Shown here piece by piece: positions 48,136 through 58,173 of a DNA stretch of 64,000 bases. How positions within the stretch are numbered: the first letter of the stretch is position 1; each line of letters opens with the position of its first letter. The position numbers and the translations under genes were made by a program. Origin of the DNA: Trichosporon coremiiforme (Eukaryota; Basidiomycota; Tremellomycetes; Trichosporonales; Trichosporonaceae); assembly GCA_039545355.1 (NCBI GenBank), contig BCJJ01000008.1, positions 434,001-498,000 on the forward strand, written 5' to 3'. The notes under the pieces are model-generated. The model saw nothing but the letters and a program-made list of their open reading frames with translations, did not search any database and had not been told where the DNA came from.

Positions 48136-49714
48136 ATGCCTCCTCACGAAAGCTCCCCTCTGCTGGGTGCCAACGGAGCACCCAGTGCGGAGCGGATGCG
48201 CTTCGTCCACTCGACCAAGTACCTTCTGCTCGGATCGTGGATGAACGCTCTCCTCATCGCCGTGCCCCTCAGTCTGTACTCGGAGTACGCTGACTGGCCT
48301 GCGTCCTACCGTTTCGTTACCTCGTTTCTTGCAATCATTCCCCTGGCAAAGGTGACGTTTCCGCATCGCTCCGCGTGACCACAAGCGCTGACATTCGTGA
48401 CAGCTTCTTGGCGATGCCACCGAGCAGCTCTCCATGAAGATGGGCCAGACCCTTGGTGGACTCCTGAACGCATCGTGAGCAAACGTCGCGAAAGTCGCTA
48501 ACGTGCAGCTTTGGAAACGCTGTGGAGCTCATCGTTGCCATTGTTGCCCTGACCCAGAACCAGTTACGCCTGGTCCAGACGTCCCTTCTGGGCAGCGTTC
48601 TCTCCAACCTCCTGCTGGTTCTTGGCATGAGTTTCTTTGCCTCGGGCTTCTACTTCCACGAGTCGACTTTCCAGGTGACAGCCGCGCAGACCAGTGTGTC
48701 GCTCATGAGCCTGTCCTGCATTACCCTCATCATTCCTGCCGCTTGTGAGTAGTAAGCGTTGCCGCCGAGCTGATTGCAGACCATCTCTCGAACAAGACTG
48801 GCGGCTGGTTTGCGGGAGCTGGCAAATCGACGCCTTCCGACGACCCCTCTCTCCCTGGCCTGCTCACTCTGTCGCGCGGCACTGCCATCCTGCTCCTCCT
48901 GACCTACCTGGCCTACCTCGTTTTCCAGCTCCGCACTCACGCCAACCTTTTCGAGGCCGAGGAGGACGAGGAGGAGACCCCGACCATGGACAAGTGGAGC
49001 TCGGCCATCTGGCTGTGCATCGTCACCGTTGTCACCGCGTTCGCGGCTGATGTCTTGGTTGGCAGCATTGACGAGACCGCCCAGCAGTGGCACCTTCCTT
49101 CTCAGTGAGTGGTCATGTTTGGACGTTTGTTCTGACACCTCCAGGTTCATCGGTCTCATCCTTCTCCCTCTTGTAAGCAACCTTCCTACGCACTGTACTG
49201 ATGATACAGGTTGGCAACGCCGCCGAGCACGTCACTTCCGTTTGGATGGCCTGCAAGGGCAAGATGGAGCTGACCATCGGCGTGGCGGTTGGATCGAGTA
49301 TCCAGATCGCCGCCGGTATGATCCCTCTCTTGGTCATCATTGCTTGGCCCATGAACAAGGATCTCACGCTCGACTTTACCACGTTCGAGACCATTGTCCT
49401 TTTCGTGTCGGTCATGCTCGTCAACCTGCTCCTCCAGGACGGTGCGTACTTCACTGTTGTTTCCTGCGAACGTGCTGACCAAGCCTCCTCCTCCGGATTC
49501 TTCCTACGGATGATTTTTCACATACAGGCCGGTAAGTCTTGCGCCCTTCATGTCAATGTAAATGCTAACATGCTTCTTCCTTCCCGCTCTACTATGTGAA
49601 AATACAGCACGAATTACCTCGAAGGTGTTTTCCGTGAGTGCAAGGCCCGCATTATCCCGCTGACGGACAGTCATCGTCCTCTACTTTGTTATCGCTCTTG
49701 CCTACCTCGTGTAG
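48136..49714 (+). CDS. VCX1: Vacuolar Ca2+/H+ exchanger (Vcx1 family)
   Basis: Predicted 393-aa CaCA-family antiporter that loads Ca2+ into the vacuole in exchange for protons. Nine exons: 48136-48351, 48404-48474, 48509-48744, 48780-49104, 49145-49172, 49210-49441, 49528-49531, 49608-49633 and 49671-49714. Both alpha repeats are present: FGNAVELIVAIVAL and VGNAAEHVTSVWM, each with the Gly-Asn-Ala and Glu of the ion site. An acidic loop (EAEEDEEETPT) separates the halves and eleven or so hydrophobic helices are visible. The 4-nt exon GCCG is needed to link LLLQDG to RTNYLEGVF; a family-like QDGxxNYLEG results. The last exon encodes a short hydrophobic helix (VLYFVIALAYLV). Converges on OGG1 with 68 bp between stops. 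Confidence 0.93.
49528..49531 (+). other. 4-nt microexon of VCX1
   Basis: The sequence CAG|GCCG|GTAAGT is bordered by a good acceptor and donor. Including these four bases joins the flanking exons in frame and restores the conserved NYLEG segment; skipping them shifts the frame. Confidence 0.75.
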
Positions 49715-49782
49715 ACGAGCCCGTCGCCATACCGCCGATCCGTATCCAAAGCGGTCGTTCTCACGTAACGCTTTCAATGAAT

Positions 49783-51030
49783 TCATCTTTTGCCGCGAGT
49801 TGCCCTTCGCGTCCTCTTCACGCCGTCGTTGATGATTATTTGCTCAGACGCACGCTTCATGATTGCCGTCGCCTTCATCTCCTCCTTTTTCACCTCGGCA
49901 GAGTCAGTCTTGCGCGGCGCAACCCGCGAAGAAGCGTCAGCTTGGACGGCTTTCGCAAACATGACAGCTTGTGCCCAGCCAGCGCAGGGTCCCCAGCACT
50001 CAGCGAGGAACGACTGCACGTCGTCGTAGATTGCCTTTGACATGCGCTTAGCCTTCAGTCTGGAAGGAAATGAAGGATGGCGCATGGCGATGGCGTGCAA
50101 GTGGGTATCAATGGGCACGAGAGACAACTTGAAACCGTCAGTGCATTCTTAGAGCGGCTAACGCACCTGGTCCATACACATCAGTTGCACGCAGTCCGCA
50201 ACCTTGCGGCCCACCCCCTTGAGCTCAAGCAGGCGGCCCCGCGTCTCTTCCAGAGGTGCTGCGCGCCATCGCGCAAGCTCCTCGTCGACATTGTCGACGA
50301 TACGCAACGAGTTGAGCGTCGAGGCAATGAAAGCGGCCCGGTAACCGAAGCCCAGATCCCGTAGAACTCTCTCGAGATTGTCCACTGGTATTTGTTCGGC
50401 CCTCGGGAACAGGTGGTAGACCGTTTCTCCTTGCCCGTCCGGGTTGTCGAGTGAGAGGACTGCTGGAGAGAATGTGACGCAAAGCTTGTGCAGGAGCGAC
50501 GATATTCGGGTAATGTGATTGTTGGTCGACGTTATGAAGCTGCAGAGGTCAGCGGCAAGCTTGCAGGCGATATCGCACGCTATCAGACATTCCCATGGGT
50601 CCTGTCGCAGAACGCGTACGCCGACTGCCTTTGCGTTCAGTTCCGTCTTTCCAAAAAGAGCCGGGTCTCGCTCTTCCCATGCCTGATACAGCTGTGTGAG
50701 GTCGGGGTATTGGGACAGCTGAAAATAGTCCTCGAGCCACAAGCGAGTGTTATCAGGTGCTGAAGATGTAGCAGCTAGAGTTGCCGGTACCACGGTGTAA
50801 TAGATGTGTGTCGGGGACTGCCGCAGGCAGACGACGCGCGGTGGAGAGTCGATCGCTCTAGAGTACTCTTCTGTGACCTCGCTTCCGCTTTCCGGCAGCG
50901 CATGCCGATGCCAAAGGAATGACTGTCCGACTGGCAACGTGTTTGCTAGCGTCAGATTGGAGGCTGCTATAGGAAGAGACGACCACCCAGCCGGAAACGG
51001 TGGACGCGCTCGCTTGAGATGTGACGCCAT
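49783..51030 (-). CDS. OGG1: 8-oxoguanine DNA glycosylase/lyase Ogg1
   Basis: Predicted 389-aa base-excision repair enzyme removing 8-oxoguanine opposite C. Exons 51030-50579, 50539-50167 and 50127-49783. The N-terminal OGG domain includes LPVGQSFLWHRH and a WLEDYFQLSQYPDL segment. DPWECLIAFITSTNNHITRI is rebuilt across the first intron. The helix-hairpin-helix with Gly-Pro-Asp follows: ELKGVGRKVADCVQLM with catalytic Lys263 and PIDTHL with Asp282, the same 19-residue spacing as human K249 and D268. The 39-nt intron 50540-50578 is open and in frame; retaining it would insert 13 residues into a core helix. The C-terminal Lys/Arg-rich tail (KRTRRATRGKR) is a likely nuclear signal. Confidence 0.95.
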
Positions 51031-51187
51031 TTGGGGATGATGAAAACAACATGAACGAGTTTTCTAGCCAGCTAATATTTCCAGGTTTGCTCCCATCGGG
51101 CAATCAACGGTGCTCAAGAGAATGTACAAGCTTCTTGCATCCCAATCTATTTCGGCCACTATATCTCTAGTCCAGCCGGCACACGTC

Positions 51188-52526
51188 TTATCCAACGACG
51201 CGGTGGAGTTTGTGCATGTCTGGCCGTCAGCCCGAGCAAAACATCTTGGTAACATACCACTCAAGAGAAGGTCGCCCTGCTTCAAAAACTGCTCGTAGAT
51301 GGCAGTCTTGTTCTGGGAGGACAGCTTGTCAGTAGTGATCACGCCGCTGACCTTGTCGATCGTGCAAGCGATACGTCCGCTGGCGATGAAGCGCGAGAGG
51401 TCACGGTCGATGAATGCCTCGCTGACACCAAATGAACGACTCATGCGCTCCAGCGTGAGACTGCGGTAGCTCTCAAGAAGCTGCTGGTACGCCTTGATGC
51501 GCATCTCGCGCACATAGTATCGAGCATGCGGAGCAAGGATGGGGTTGGTCACCAGGTAGGTCTGTTCGACATCGGCCAGAGCGACAAAGAAGGCCGCGTA
51601 ACTGCTCTTGTAGAGAGAGTCGGCCATCGTCGTCAGGTGGGAAATCGACGACACACAGCTGTTCACCTCGGAGCTGGACAGGATCTGGGGGTTAAGATGC
51701 GAGCCCGCAACCCAAAAGCTCACCTTGGACTTCAAAGTCTTGCGGTCGCACCCGACAGCGGCAGCGAGTACCGTCAGCGCAACAAACTCTTCGTACTCCA
51801 TCAGCTCTGTGGCCGTGTAGGTTGACAGCGAATCGATCAGCAGCTCGGCCGCTTGCTTGAAGTCACGGATGGAAAGGAGGTGCAAGGCCTTGTACACCTT
51901 GAGACGGTTGCGTCGGTCCCAGTCACCGCCAGAATCAATGAGCCTGGCTGTTAGCAACCGCGAATAACAACTCGCTCACTTGGCTGCTCGGTCAATGTTG
52001 GTAGTGACCAGCTGGACATCGGAGCTGAAGAGACCCATTCTCACCAGAGCGAGAACGAGATCAATCCTTGCGCCAAGTCCTGTCGTCTTCTCCAATGCCG
52101 TTTCTAAAGCGGGGACCGCCTGCTCCTGGCACCGTCAGCCCAACCAAAGCGACAAAGACCCACCTTGCTTCCGATGCGACAGAGGTACATGGCCTTGGCT
52201 CGCAACAGTTCCGAGACTTCGCTTTCTCCCAAGTTCTCTTCGGCGTCCTTCAGCTTGTCTTCGAGGCTCTTCAGTTCCGCCGCATTTCGCTCTTCCAGTT
52301 GAGACAAAAGATCAGCCTTGGGGGGCTGGACAGTGAGAGTGCGCAGATAAGGTGCCATCTCTTGAACGTCAGCTAGTCTCGGTCATCATCACTCACCATC
52401 CTTCTCTACCGCCTCCCAGAACGACGTGCTCGCCGCATCTCGAAGTCGCGGGATACTGGCAATCTGATATTGCCATTGGGGCACTTTCAGATTCGGGTAG
52501 GGCAGAGGAACGCTGTCGTCTGCCAT
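51188..52526 (-). CDS. RPN7: 26S proteasome lid subunit Rpn7
   Basis: Predicted 383-aa PCI-domain subunit of the 19S regulatory particle lid. Exons 52526-52397, 52360-52164, 52125-51980, 51943-51724, 51684-51258 and 51219-51188. The N-terminal helical repeats include YPNLKVPQWQYQIAS and SEVSELLRAKAMYLCRIGS. LIDSGGDWDRRNRLKVYKAL is the family signature. The PCI domain spans about 230-350 (MSRSFGVSEAFIDRDLSRFI and ITTDKLSSQNKTAIYEQF). The short last exon supplies DMHKLHRVVG, matching the usual position of the Rpn7 end; without it the frame continues into unrelated sequence. Lies 157 bp from the OGG1 start on the same strand. Confidence 0.95.
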
Positions 52527-52800
52527 GCTTGAGAATGTCTAATCGCTAGTTGTTGGTAGGGGTTGCGGTGAGTCATGATGATGAAGCGAGGGCCAGTGGA
52601 CTGACGCAACGCGCGTTCGACGAGCACGTGACCACTTACACGTGTCATTCCTTTGAGCGCATTGCTTAACATTGTCCACCTCGGCATTCGCTCTCGCTTA
52701 CCGGCGTCCATGAACCGGCCGGCGCACCCAGCGGGCTATGATCCTTCCGCCTGTTTTCTTGCCATTACAACCGTTACCTCTTTTTATACTTTACCCCAGC
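52527..52800. promoter_or_regulatory. Shared bidirectional promoter (RPN7 / CoA carrier)
   Basis: The 274-bp gap between divergent starts contains two CACGTG boxes (52625-52630, 52639-52644) and a TGAGTCA element (52569-52575). CACGTG is bound by bHLH factors and TGAGTCA by Gcn4/AP-1-type bZIPs. No Rpn4-like PACE box was seen. A TTTATACTTTACC TATA-like stretch (52781-52793) is just upstream of the carrier start. Confidence 0.5.
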
Positions 52801-54020
52801 ATGGCGAGCCACTCCGCAGGAGACAAGGTGTCTCCAGCGAGAGATATGGACACCGTTCACCTTCAGCGACCTTCCGACCTAAGGCAAGCATGGCTCGATA
52901 GTCGACATCGGGCGAAAACCGACAAATCAAGTTGGGACTACAGTGGGTATTGCGGTGGAGCACCTGCTCTCGTGTGACCTCCTAACATGACTCAGTTATA
53001 ACGAGCGGGATCGTCGGCGGCATTGCTGGCTGTGTGGTAAGTCTTTATGCTTGCTATGGATGATCTTGACGACGATACTGACCAGCACAGGCCAAGACGG
53101 CGATTGCTCCACTGGATCGGGTCAAGATCTTGTTCCAGACATCCAACTCCGACTTTCGGAAATATGCAGGTACGGCTGACATGATCAAGAACTATGCTCA
53201 CGACAGGTACGCCCGCTGGCCTGATCCACGCCATGGGCAAGATCTATCGGACAACGGGTATCTTGGGCTTGTTCCAAGGGCACTCGGCGACCCTACTTCG
53301 CGTGTTCCCTTATGCCGGTATCAAGTTCATGTTCTACGACTGGATTGAAAAGGTATAGATCCTGTCTTCTGGTTGTGCTAATATCAGATCCTGATCCCCA
53401 CTCCCGACAAGCGGACCCCAGGTCGATTTTTCCTGGCCGGAGCGACCTCGGGTGTCGCGGCCGTCATGTTGACCTACCCCATGGAGCTCGTGAGGGTGCG
53501 CATGGCTTACCAGACATCGGGCACGGAGCGACCGACGCTGCGCCACGCCGTTCGGTCTATCTACGAGGAAGCGCGAGGAAATCCAGGCGTCTCGCCTTTT
53601 ACCCGGGCCCTGCCGTTCTACCCCTTCTATCGCGGATTCTCGGTCACATTGCTGGGAATGATTCCTTATGCCGGCGTGTCGTTCTTGACTTATGGCACCC
53701 TCAAGACGCATTTGCCGAAATACGTGCCGTATCTCCGCGCTCGACCAACCCAGAGGGACTTGCTGTGCGGAGCTGTGGCGGGCCTCATCAGCCAAACGTG
53801 CAGCTATCCGTTCGAGGTTGTCCGCCGCCGCATGCAGGTAGGAGGCGCTCGCGGGGGTCCCGGTATCAACTGGCGACAAGCTGTCGGCTCGATCTACAAA
53901 GCCAACGGATGGCGAGGCTTCTTTGTGGGCCTGAGCATCGGCTACATCAAGGTCATCCCCATGACCAGCATCTCGTTCGCCACCTGGCAGTTCCTCAAGA
54001 GACTTTTGGTTCTCCCTTGA
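52801..54020 (+). CDS. LEU5: Mitochondrial coenzyme A carrier (Leu5/SLC25A16-42 type)
   Basis: Predicted 346-aa inner-membrane carrier of the branch (yeast Leu5, human SLC25A16/A42) linked to CoA accumulation in mitochondria. Exons 52801-52942, 52996-53036, 53091-53169, 53207-53352 and 53388-54020. Three Px[DE]xx[KR] carrier repeats are visible: IAPLDRVKILFQ, LTYPMELVRVRMA and CSYPFEVVRRRMQ. FQGHSATLLRVFPYAGIKFMFYDW and YRGFSVTLLGMIPYAGVSF are characteristic of this branch. The intron 53170-53206 is flanked by the same GTACG(C/G) on both sides, leaving the exact exon edge slightly ambiguous but not the protein. Converges on the bZIP gene. Confidence 0.9.
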
Positions 54021-54102
54021 TTACCTCACTTGTACCAACAGAATCGTAACACTAGATTTACATATGCATACTCTTATACATTGTGCGCAGTGGTGCGTAA
54101 AA

Positions 54103-55013
54103 TCAAAGGCTCTCGTCAGGGAGCTTGTGGGGCAGAACCGCAGCCTGAGGAGCGTCAGCAATACCATACCGCAGATGGACTTGCCTGATCCCATGATCGG
54201 ATTACCCCGTCAATGAGGCCACGAAGCTCGAGCAGTGCTCGTTCGACACCTGCAGCTCGAGCATTGGTGGACAAACTTGGCGAGTCTCCCGATGAATCTC
54301 GGAGAAGTCGGCGAGCTTCGATCTCACGGGCGAGGACGTCCTTTTGGCGAGCGAGACCGTCACGCTCGGAACGAAGCTGCTTGATGAGAGCATGCAGGGT
54401 CTTCACCTCCGCTTGGGTGCTTTGGAGGGCAACACTCTGTTGGGCGACATCGCGGCGCAGCCTCTCAGTGTCCTCGTCACCACCGCCCTGTATACGGCTC
54501 AGCTCCATCTCGCGATCCATCAACGTCGACTTGGCCGAAGCCAGCTCCGCCTGCAGTTTACCAAGGTGCGTGTAGTCAACTGGAGTGTTGGAGATCAGCT
54601 CCTGTTCCCCCGATGACGGGGGCTGCTCGGCCGGTTTGGATGCGAGCAGCGCGGACAGTCTGGCTCGCAATCGGTTATTCTCGTCTTGAATGTTGTTTAC
54701 AGTCATCTCAAGCGCCGTGCTACACGGGTCAGCTTTATTATACATGACGGGCTCACAGCTCTTCTCGCTTCTTATTCCGGCTCCTCTCTGCAGCTCGCCG
54801 GTTTTGCAACTTTTGGCGCTCCTTCTTCTCCTCCATTGTCAAGCCTTGCGTTGCCGCCTTGCCGCGCAGTGGTTGGTCGTGGGCCGTGGCATCGGGTAGA
54901 TTGCCGCCATCGTTGATGATAGCATGCTCATCGCCGGCCGTGGTGTGGTGCTCGTGCGCTGCCGCAGTGGTCGCGTTGTTTTGCGGGAAAGTTGGGTCAA
55001 AGATGTCGTCCAT
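54103..55013 (-). CDS. bZIP transcription factor
   Basis: Predicted 277 aa, nuclear DNA-binding regulator. Exons 55013-54757, 54719-54185 and 54144-54103. The basic region (about 62-83) has the NxxAAxxSR signature as NRRAAERSR (71-79), followed by a leucine-zipper segment from about 87 (LTALEMTVNNIQDENNRLRARL) interrupted only by an intron at its start. A further long coiled coil of about 120 residues with Leu/Arg/Glu repeats (AELASAKSTLMDREMELSRIQ and ERLRRDVAQQSVAL) extends it well beyond a standard zipper. The last exon uses a GC donor (CAG|GCAAGT); if unspliced, the protein instead ends nine residues later at 54155. The Hac1/Hxl1 unfolded-protein-response factor is one candidate identity, not shown. 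Confidence 0.85.
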
Positions 55014-56137
55014 GGTGAAGTTGATGTACTCTCGAAGTGAACAAGAGACAAACAACGACAAGTGTTAGCTATAAATGACGTGTACCAAGTGAGGGGCGGC
55101 GCATTTGACCGATCCGGGTGTTCGCCGGGGCTTCGATAATCTTATCACACGATGCTGGCACACCTCTGCCTCGGTACCATCGAGCGGCGAACCCAGCGAA
55201 GGAAAGCACTCAAACTCTAAGAGTGTGCGTAGAACAGGCGAAGGTTGTACCAGGTCGTCGTCGTTCGAGAGCGCGGTGTGCTGGCGCCGGCTCCAGCATT
55301 TTCCGAGCAGACTGACAACCAGCAACCACTGCCCTGGATGACGCTGGTGACGTGCATGGTTCCGAGGGATGAGCGTATTGCTCCGCTACAAGAGTGCAGA
55401 CTCATTTAGGAGGTCAACAGGGACCACGAGCCGAGGGGGCAACCCGTACTAGTTCGTGGAAGTCGGCTGAAGCAAGACGCAGGTGAGTAGCCGTGGAAAT
55501 TCTAGACGGCGAGTTGCCGAGGATTCCCACGGAGGAGGAGAGACACGGGATCAAAAGCACGTGAAATACACATGGGAATGCACTTTGGCTGCGTCGGCCA
55601 GCACCATGATTGTTTTAAAAGTTCATTCACCGATGTGTGGGAGACATGGGAACTACTACAGGCTCCCTCCAACACCGGGGTCGACTTGAGTGCTGCAATC
55701 GATGCTGAGGTCAGAATCGCATAGCGAACCCCTCTATAGGTACGAGATGGAGAGTGGGGGCCTCATTCAATCGGTGGGTCGCTTCGTGAAGCCACCGACC
55801 GCTGCTCTGACAAGCGATGCTCGCCAAAACGCGACGGCGGTCCGTGATAGAACCGCCGCGAACCTTTAAGAGAGTGCTGTGCCCTACTTCTAGCTCAAAA
55901 AATCGGGGGGCCTCCTTCGAGCGGAAAGGGCAGTCACAGTCGATAGATGCAGACTCGGACGCGATTTCCGTCAGGCGTGATGCGCAAGCTAGGCGGACGT
56001 TCCGCGCTGCGCTGAAAGGTGGGCGCAAGGTCGCAGCGATCAAAATTCACACAACCTACTGGAAACGTCTGGCTTTGACGTTGGTCATTGCCAAGCCGAG
56101 AGCAGGAACTTTGGAGGGGGCTTTAGGCTTTAGGGAA

Positions 56138-56149
56138 GGGGGGGGGGGG
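56138..56149. repeat. G12 homopolymer
   Basis: Twelve consecutive G in the gene-poor stretch; a possible length-variable or structure-forming site. Confidence 0.8.
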
Positions 56150-57536
56150 CGTCCTATGTTCAGATAGCCCGCGAAGCATGACTCTCGAGCGGCTCACTCA
56201 GATGACTCGGACCCCACACCAACCAGACTGGATACTGGATGCATAGGCTGGAGTGGAACGCAGACAATATGGCTGACTTGCCAGACCATATGACAGTGCC
56301 GATGTGGGCAGGAGTTCATAAGGAAGCGGTACAGAGTTTTGTTCAGGCCCCACCCACCCTGTCTGCAGCAGATCGACCCATGTGCAATGTGTGCATTCGT
56401 TCTCTACTCCGGTAAGGGTACTCGACCGCGCACTTGCGCCTGAGTGGCAAGAGAGAGGGAGGCATGCATTGGTTCCCGGATGCAGTCCATTCAAAACTTT
56501 TGTTGGCGGTCGCGCCGAAGTTATTGGCTCCTTCCGTCCCATGCGACGCTGTGCCGTCACTTGGAGTGTGGAGGCGTCGGTTTAAATGTTCCATCCCACC
56601 GAACGAGGCACGGAGCCACTGAGCGAGTGCGACTTTCTTTGCCTGCATCCGCAACTCGAGACACCTCCCGGACGTGTGGTGGAGTCAGCGGTATCAGTGC
56701 AGTTCGCGTACCATTAGTTGTGTAGAGGAAGAAGAACAGTAGATAGGGGGTTGCAGGGATGCAAGGCTGGAATGCAAACTAAAGTTCTGGCGGGCGATGG
56801 CACAGGGCTCAGCACCGGCGTGTATCAGCAGACTGTGACTCTCCAAGCCAGCACTGCACGGCCCACGAAACACTCGTCGGGTAGACCCCCTAACGGTCAG
56901 ATAAAGCACAGGATTACGGAGAGTAAGGATGGTTTGCAATCTTAAATTGTGCACTCTAGCCTGAAAGTCTAACGCCCACACGGACGCTAAACTAGCCGCC
57001 GCGCTAGCCGAGCAGAGGTGCAATCAGGGGCGGTTACACAGTTGACAGTCGAACTGCACCGAGTTGGAGGGGTGTAAGAAGACCAAGTGACCAAGAGGCC
57101 ATGTCGGCAAATGAGGACACTGGAAGGTCTGGTATGGGGCACCCCGAAGGGCCGCCAGCCTGTCAATCGTGTGATGACACTACATTATGCACCGGGGTAG
57201 TCGTGAGGAGTGAGACAATGAAGGTACTCGGAAGTAGCACTGACATATTCAGTTGCGTGTCGTGCAACTCCCAGAGGTGCCCAGATACATCTCAACCGCA
57301 CACTGTAGGCCTGAGAAGGCAGACAGGCAGATAGTTTCGGTGCACAGAGGAACTTCAGAGCTCCATCCCCGTTAGCAGAGACAACGGGCGCGTTATGTAA
57401 GGAACACTCGATGTAGTAGCATTCAGGCTTCTGGCCAACATTGAACACCCTCCGAGACGAGGTCGGAGGGAGCCTGCCTCTGTTTCCAGGCGTCCCACGG
57501 CTGCCTCTTCTGAGTCGAGGTTGGAGGCAGGTCCGG

Positions 57537-58034
57537 CTAGTTTCAAAGCTTTCTCACGATCATTTTCTTTATTTGTGATTGCCTCGAGATCAGAGACAAG
57601 CGCGCCTAGTTTCAATGTTTTCCGTTTTGGCTGTCCACCAAAGAGGTTGGAGGAAGTTGGAAAGTTTCACGTTTGCCCACGGTGATCTTCTGATCCAAGC
57701 AGCGACAGCGTCCAGTTATCGCCCCATGGTCCAGATCCAGATCGTTCCTGCCGCCATGCCGCTACGGCCGCAGCCCCTCAAATGCGGGAAACCCCAGCAG
57801 TTCGAGTCCATGGTTGCCTCCAGCTGCAACGACGCTGCATCTTCTCTCGCGGTTGGGGAATGTGCTGGCTACTTCCAGACTTCCCAAGCGTCATCCCTGG
57901 GTGGCGAACGGCAAACCCTCCGCCGGTTGGGGCTCTCCACCAGTGCCCCGGCGGGAGGTACCTTACCGCTGAAAGGGCGCGCAGAATGCTCTTGCTAATT
58001 TCAAGCTTTCCCACGGTGGCCTCCGATCCTTCTG
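57537..58034. repeat. Degenerate interspersed short repeat
   Basis: Diverged copies of the consensus (C)TAGTTTCAA(A)GCTTTCCCACGGTG(A/G)(T/C)C begin at about 57537, 57606, 57661 and 57995. The last two also share a following (T/C)GATCC. Copies are separated irregularly, unlike a clean tandem array. Confidence 0.45.
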
Positions 58035-58173
58035 TGGACTTGGACTGAAGGACGGCCGTTGGGAAAGTTCTGCACAGCTTCCCACGGACAGCCCCGTAGC
58101 CCAGTTGGTTGCACGTGAACGCTTCGTTGCAACCCCAGACCGGAGACGCTCTGATGGACCCTGCATGTAGAGG

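Larger units (their letters stand above)
55014..58173. other. 3.2 kb gene-poor region
   Basis: No ORF here has a recognisable domain or a plausible exon chain. The left end is the bZIP promoter. A G12 run lies at 56138-56149. From about 57500 to 58090 several degenerate copies of a motif like TAGTTTCAAGCTTTCCCACGGTG occur. I see no transposon proteins. Confidence 0.5.

Noticed and set aside
54103..55013. Naming the bZIP gene HXL1/HAC1
   Set aside because: The basic region alone cannot separate the bZIP subfamilies and no Ire1 cleavage loops were identified.
57579..57998. 139-codon ORF across the degenerate repeats
   Set aside because: Composition follows the repeats; no homology and no bias.
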